A DNA stretch of 64,000 bases, taken from contig NC_084474.1 of the NCBI RefSeq assembly GCF_027409185.1, positions 5,449,382 through 5,513,381 of the forward strand. The letters are read 5' to 3'. The notes under the pieces are model-generated. The model was not told the origin of the DNA, ran no database searches, and saw only the letters and a list, made by a program, of their open reading frames with translations. Position 1 is the stretch's first letter, and each line of letters begins with the position of its first letter. The translations under genes were made by a program, and so were the position numbers. This document shows, piece by piece, positions 59,591 through 64,000 of the stretch. The DNA is from Cynocephalus volans. Lineage: Eukaryota; Chordata; Mammalia; Dermoptera; Cynocephalidae.

Positions 59591-61269
59591 TTGCTCCAAG
59601 AATTTCTTTTTCATTTCTGTTACCCTAGGTTCTGCTCAGAGTACTTCATATTTGTAGTTCATGTATGGTATCAGCTAGCACGTTCCCATTCCATCTTCAG
59701 ATGACTTTCTCTTAGGCACCACTTTAACTATTTTGTTATTGCTTTGCTTAAACATCATTTTACTACTTACTGACTACATAATAATTTATTTCACACTTAT
59801 GCTGTGCTAAGTACTGTATGCAAATTAACTCATTTAATTCTTTTAACAATCCTATGAGGTAGGTATTATTAGTCTCATTTTCTGGATAAGGAAGCAAGCT
59901 CAGCAGAGAGGTTAAGTAATTTGACCAAGGTCACACAGCAGTTAAGTGAAGAAGCTGGGATTCGCACCAGGTAGTCTGGTCCAGACCTTTCTTTTTTTCA
60001 GGCTCTCATAGCCTGTTACTCACAGCCTCTGTAATATGGCCATGCCTTATTCCTCAACTTTACAGCTTGGTTCATTTTTTGTACTCTAGGTAAACTGGAC
60101 TACTGTTGTTACTGTACTTTCTTGCCTCTTGCTCATGTTCTTAGCTTAGAATAATGCCAGTTCTCCCAAATTCTCCAATTTCTGCTTATTGAAATCTTAA
60201 TCATCCATCAAGGCCCACCTCAAATCCTACCTTCTCCTTGGTCATTTGTAACTGGGATGAACTCTCTTTTGCATTCCTGTGGAATTTTGTCTATCACTCT
60301 TAAAATTTCATGTCTTGCATTAGGTTTATTTGTGTTTATACCTTTATTCCCTTATAATATAGACATTGTGAGATTGGGAACTGTGTCTTCACCCCATGTT
60401 CCCCTAGAGCACCTGCCATAATCCCTCATACATATTAGATATCTAATAAATATCTGATGAACCAATGAAAGAGGAAATAATTTAGAAGATCTGCCAGTAT
60501 TCCAGGTGTGAAGAAACATGGGAAGTACTCTTATCAAAAGTCTTGGAAATCAGCTTCAGCCCTGCAACTAACTAATTTTGCAGTTTTGGATAAGCCACAC
60601 AGATCATTCTGGACTCTTAAGATGAAAGTTGATTTGGTCATGGACTAATTAATGTGGTGGAATTGAGAGAAGTATGGAAGGGGCTGAGTTGATAGATTAT
60701 AAAAGGAAGATGAGATTTAGGCAACTGAAATTTAAAGAAGAAGAGGGGAGAACCAATGGTAACTCAGGAGTTGAACCTGTGAGAAATGGGAAGAGTCAGG
60801 AAAGTTGGTTCCATCTTACCTGATGTTAGAATATACAGATATGTGAAATTTAAGCCCCAGGGAGAGATTAGGGCAGTCAGTTGCTCAAAGTCTGGGAATA
60901 TCTTAGTTTTTTCCCCTGCCCCTCACTGTCCTTTAACATGCTGTGATTCTTTCCCCCCTTTATGCTTTGTCTTTTCCTTTTCCTTGCTTAGTAGCCAAGA
61001 ATGACCATATGTACTCCTCTTCTTGGCCAGCTGCCTGCCTTTTGAGGTTTCCTTATCCTCTCTTCCTTTTGCCAACTCAGGCTGAGTTATAACTCCTAGC
61101 TCCTCCCTACGCCTCCCCTTCTCTTCACTATTTCCCACTGAAAGAAAAACTTTATCTTGGCAAGATCACAAAAGAGTGAAATAAAGGAAGATTATGTCTT
61201 CCTGATGACATCTTCCTTTTCTAACCCTTTTGGTCCTTATCATCAAAATTTATTTTATTTATGGTGCCT
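59591..61269. other. Interval with MIR and L2-like scraps, no gene
   Basis: A MIR lies at about 59790-59985. An L2-like tail near 60400-60470 ends 'taataaatatctgatgaacc'. 60600-60900 resembles the unassigned old repeat seen elsewhere. No coding match. Confidence 0.5.
59790..59985 (+). repeat. MIR SINE, nearly full length
   Basis: Contains 'aactcatttaattcttttaa', 'caatcctatgaggtaggtat', 'aggttaagtaatttgaccaa' and 'ggtcacacagcagttaagtg', the MIR order. Confidence 0.85.
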
Positions 61270-61274
61270 TTTGA

Positions 61275-61690
61275 ATAAGGGCAAGCACTTGGTAGGTGAA
61301 AGAAAGTGAGCCGAGATGCTGGGTACTGTTCAAGCTTTATTAAAGAAAGAAAATCTGCCGGGCTGTGCTCAAAGTGGCAGGCAGCCCGGGGCTGCCCTGA
61401 AAATGGTGGACAGCCCCAGGTGTGGGGTGGTAGAGCTTATATAGTGCACCAAGGGCTGGCTGATCCCATCAAGGAGGGTCATTATGCTAATGTGGATCAG
61501 GGTGGAGAACTGCGTCCTTGTGGAAGCAAAAGGGGTTTCTGTTTAAGTCAGGAGGCTTCTCCTAAAGGGAAGGGGGAGGGGAGGGGAGGAGGTGGACGGC
61601 GCCATTGTGTACTTAGGCTTGTCTAAAGTGGTGCTGGTTATGTTGCAGATCTGTTATTCCTGAAGTATAGGAAAAAGGGCAAAAGGGTGG
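61275..61690 (-). mobile_element. LTR of a class I endogenous retrovirus (3' LTR side)
   Basis: On - it shows a TATA-like box (actatataagc, near 61446-61436), then AATAAA at 61341-61336 about 100 nt later and a CT-rich U5. This is the order U3-R-U5. It adjoins the retroviral interior at 61691 onward. Exact ends are not fixed because the second LTR is outside the window. Confidence 0.7.
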
Positions 61691-61695
61691 AGGTC

Positions 61696-61935
61696 TCATT
61701 CTTCTGAACCTACTTCCTGCTTGGAGATAGGTGAAGATATGGAAAAAATAAAATATTTAGGTGGACGGATATTGGTTTCATGCAGGGAGGCTGTATTCCT
61801 CCAGGGAAGGTTGCTGATTCTGAGTGGCTGATATCCTCCTTGCAGGAACAATTTGGCGGCCTTTTGGTTGGTGAATGCCTGCATATGTTCTGGCAAGAAA
61901 TTAGAGAAACATCAAAAGAGACAGGTGTGTGTCAG
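61696..61935 (-). pseudogene. Possible ERV envelope C-terminal remnant
   Basis: An open stretch of 66 codons (61896-61696) lies just before the LTR. It includes LFLQGGYQPL, a motif like the cytoplasmic tail of gammaretroviral envelopes. No transmembrane or surface part is present. The assignment rests mainly on position next to the LTR. Confidence 0.4.
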
Positions 61936-61937
61936 GA

Positions 61938-62195
61938 TTAGTCCTGTACTAAATGGTATGAGCCATTAAGCTTTATTACTGGAAGGATGGGTGTATTGAA
62001 AGGCGAGTGGGTAGGCTGTGAGAGATGAGAAGAAAGGAGTTTGTGTATGACGAGTTTTAAGGCTATTAGGTGTTTGTTAGTGATGGGGTACTGTGGGAGA
62101 TTAGGGAACAAAGAGGGGTTCAGCAATTTAACAAGGATGGGGAATGGTGCATAGCAATGGAGGCAGAAGAAGTGTCCCATACTAGGGATTAACAT
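61938..62195 (-). pseudogene. ERV pol remnant: N-terminal part of reverse transcriptase
   Basis: The end of this frame carries NTPILPVIKLNGSYHLVQD, the N-terminal RT signature of class I ERVs (HERV-H/F-like wording), immediately followed by a stop. The polymerase active site, RNase H and integrase are absent, so the piece is dead. Confidence 0.75.
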
Positions 62196-62199
62196 TGTC

Positions 62200-62525
62200 C
62201 GAGGGGGAGGGGAAGGTGGAAGCCTCAGGGGCCAGATCTGCGTGTGGCCTGTAACAGGAGTATTGTAGCTGGAGTTAAAGTGTTTAGGGTAAGAGTAGCT
62301 TTAAATTTGAAAAGAATGTCCCATCCCAGTAAGGGGGCTGGGCATTGAGGCATTATTAAAAATTTGTGTGTGAATTGGGTGTGTGGTAGGGTGTAGGAAA
62401 GGGCTTGAGTGATCTGTAGGTGGTATTCTGATCCTGTGACCCCCTACTATTGTGTTAGAGGATGGGGTTGTTGGTCCTGCATACTTAGAAAGGGTAAAAT
62501 ATGGACCCTGTATCAATGACAAAAG
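62200..62525 (-). pseudogene. ERV protease-region remnant
   Basis: Lies between gag and RT on - in more than one frame. A protease C-terminal-like segment near 62310 is frame-disrupted. The catalytic D-T-G was not located. Decayed. Confidence 0.45.
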
Positions 62526-62607
62526 AGATGGGCTTACCTACTACAAGGCGAGTTACCCTGGGCTCATGTGTGGTGATCTCTGTGGGGGCCTCAGGCCCTG
62601 GGCATCA

Positions 62608-63300
62608 TCAGTCCTCTTCCTGGGCAAAGCCTAGAAGTTCCGGTAGGGATGGCTGTGAAGCCAAAGGCTGTAGGTTGGGGACTGGGCCACTCCCTCTCTG
62701 GCGAGTGGCACAGTCAATCCCCCAGTGAGCTGGCCATTTGCAGTGAGGACAGGTTATGACAGGACCGTGCCGAGTGGCCCGGTTGACTGCATTTGAAGCA
62801 GTTCCCGGGTGGCTTGCCTCTTGAGGTTGCCAGCTTTGGAGTATGTGAGCCTCGGATGGCATTAGCCAGGAGATGGTATTTGGCCTGATCTCTTTTATAG
62901 TTTTTTGAATATCAGGGGCTGATTGGGCAATGAAGTGAGAGTGTAAGAGGGCCATGCCTGCAGGGGAGTGTGGGTCTAGATGTGTGTATTCATGTAAAGC
63001 CTCAGAAAGGTGGGTTAGGGACTCATTGGGATTTTCAGTGGATCTCTGTGTGATTTCTGTAAGCTTGTAATCGACTGACTTGTGAGTACCCTTTTGGAGG
63101 CAGTGAAGTAGGTGTGTGATCAGATTGTTCTGGAGATCCCGATCCCCATGGCCAGCCTGGTAGTTCCAATTTGGGTCTGTGCAAGGAACAGCAATGGCTC
63201 CCACAGGCTGCCTCTTATTTTGAGCATGTACCTGAGCTGCTGTCCAGATCTGCTCCCTGTACGTGGACTCAAACAATTCCTTCTGTCCCAGCCATTTCAC
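62608..63300 (-). pseudogene. ERV gag fragment: capsid C-terminal part and nucleocapsid
   Basis: An open frame of 230 codons. Capsid features include the conserved run ENPNESLTHLSEALHEYT followed by an FIAQSAPDIQKTI segment, as in gammaretroviral capsids. Downstream is one zinc knuckle CPHCKWPAHWGIDC (C-x2-C-x4-H-x4-C). The first ATG is probably internal, since matrix and the early capsid should lie to the right. The surviving open frame is long for an old ERV, but protease and pol beside it are broken. Confidence 0.8.
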
Positions 63301-63475
63301 AGAAGGGTTATAAAAAGCAGGAGCTGAGGCAGGGTTGTTACCTGATGAAAGGGGAGAAGAGGAGGAGTTGGGCTGAGGACGAGCATCTGGAGGCCAGGTG
63401 TGGGGAAGAGAGAAATGTGGAGGGCTGATGGATCAGAAGATTGATCTGAGTTTGGAAAGAGAGGTTGAGCATGAG

Positions 63476-63937
63476 TTAGGAGAATTTGAGACATAGGACA
63501 GTTTTGACAGAGAGAAGAACGCATTCAGAGATAGGAGAAGGCTTGAACAAGGAATCTCTATAGCTTTTGCTGCTTCGGTGAGTGTCTAAATCAAGTGCCA
63601 TCTTGTGGCCACTGGGATCCATTGTAATGAGACGTTTGAGTTTTAATGTCTCCCCAGAGGCTGAGAAATTGGCCAGGAGACTGCCCAGAGGCATAGAGTG
63701 CAGAGTATAGTAGAAAATGAGATGTTTAGATTTAATGTCTCCCTGGAGGCCAAGAAATTGTCCAGGAGACAGCTCAAGGGCGTAGAGTGTGGAGGTTTGG
63801 ATTTGGGGATCCCATTTAGAGGGTGAGAAAGGGCAGTCAGTCCTGGTAGTAGAAGAGTGCCAACAGAGAGCATCCTCTCTGCTGTCCACCTTCTTTTCAA
63901 GAGAAAAGCCATGATTTGCTAATGAAGCATGCTTCAA
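63476..63937 (-). pseudogene. ERV leader/5' gag region, not clearly coding
   Basis: Open frames of 153 codons (63937-63476) and 89 codons (63912-63643) overlap. The wording is low in similarity to matrix proteins and includes translated copies of the local duplication. It may be untranslated leader or a degraded matrix region. Confidence 0.4.
63634..63802. repeat. Tandem duplication in the ERV 5' region
   Basis: Two diverged units about 98 bp apart: taatgtctccccagaggctg at about 63638 and taatgtctccctggaggcca at about 63735. Each is followed by gaaattg..ccaggaga and agagtg. Confidence 0.75.
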
Positions 63938-64000
63938 TAGCTGGGGGGCACAAGAAGAGTTCCTTTGGCCAGGCGCCTGAGCTTTGTCAAGACCAAAGTC

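Larger units (their letters stand above)
61691..64000 (-). mobile_element. Defective gammaretrovirus-like provirus interior
   Basis: On -, from the right edge inward, it holds a leader/5' gag stretch with a duplicated segment, a capsid-nucleocapsid block, remnants of protease, the first part of reverse transcriptase, then abruptly an envelope-tail-like piece and the LTR. Most of pol and env is therefore deleted. Frameshifts and stops break it in several places. The 5' LTR and primer-binding site lie beyond 64000. Confidence 0.75.

Overview
The window is mammalian nuclear DNA: split genes with GT-AG introns, CpG islands, many L1, L2 and MIR copies, MaLR LTRs, and two families of tRNA-derived SINE. 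No Alu, B1 or B2 was seen. The short SINE (family A) is a bare tRNA-Ile-like unit with an A-rich tail and no tRNA-unrelated body. The longer one (family B) is a GC-rich tRNA-like unit followed by a partial second unit. This combination fits dermopterans (colugos) best; a rhinolophoid bat is the main alternative. The species call is an inference.

Region 1 (1-6.9 kb, + strand) is the 3' end of RNF17 (TDRD4), a male germ-cell tudor protein. Four coding exons join in phase, the last tudor domain is visible, and stop codon, 3' UTR and poly(A) signal are present. Region 2 (8.9-32.9 kb, - strand) holds seven exon-sized matches to CENPJ (CPAP/SAS-4), tail to tail with RNF17 as in other mammals. They keep genomic order and kilobase introns but carry at least seven disabling changes. 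They look like a decayed gene at its normal address, the most notable observation here. A small CpG island (about 21.0-21.35 kb) lies between two of the dead exons.

Region 3 (13.8-44.4 kb) is mostly retroelement: nested L1s of several ages, two solo ERV LTRs, a MaLR LTR, SINEs with recognisable target-site duplications, an (AT)n tract and a long (AC)n tract. Region 4 (44.4-57 kb) is moderately GC-rich with old MIR/L2/MER5-like fragments, an old L1 and no convincing gene.

Region 5 (57.1-58.1 kb) is a strong CpG-island promoter with three tandem units of about 74 bp, each with a GC box and a CCAAT box. It is followed by a possible first coding exon on +. In the mouse-like gene order the gene after Cenpj is Parp4, so this could be a shared CENPJ/PARP4 promoter; no PARP4 coding exon was recognised. 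Region 6 (58.1-64 kb) has old repeats and a defective class I (gammaretrovirus-like) provirus on - whose gag runs toward the right edge.

From this window, RNF17 is probably functional, CENPJ is probably not, and most remaining bases are transposon-derived. Repeat family names come from memory of consensus features, not from a database search; repeat edges without target-site duplications are good to tens of bases.
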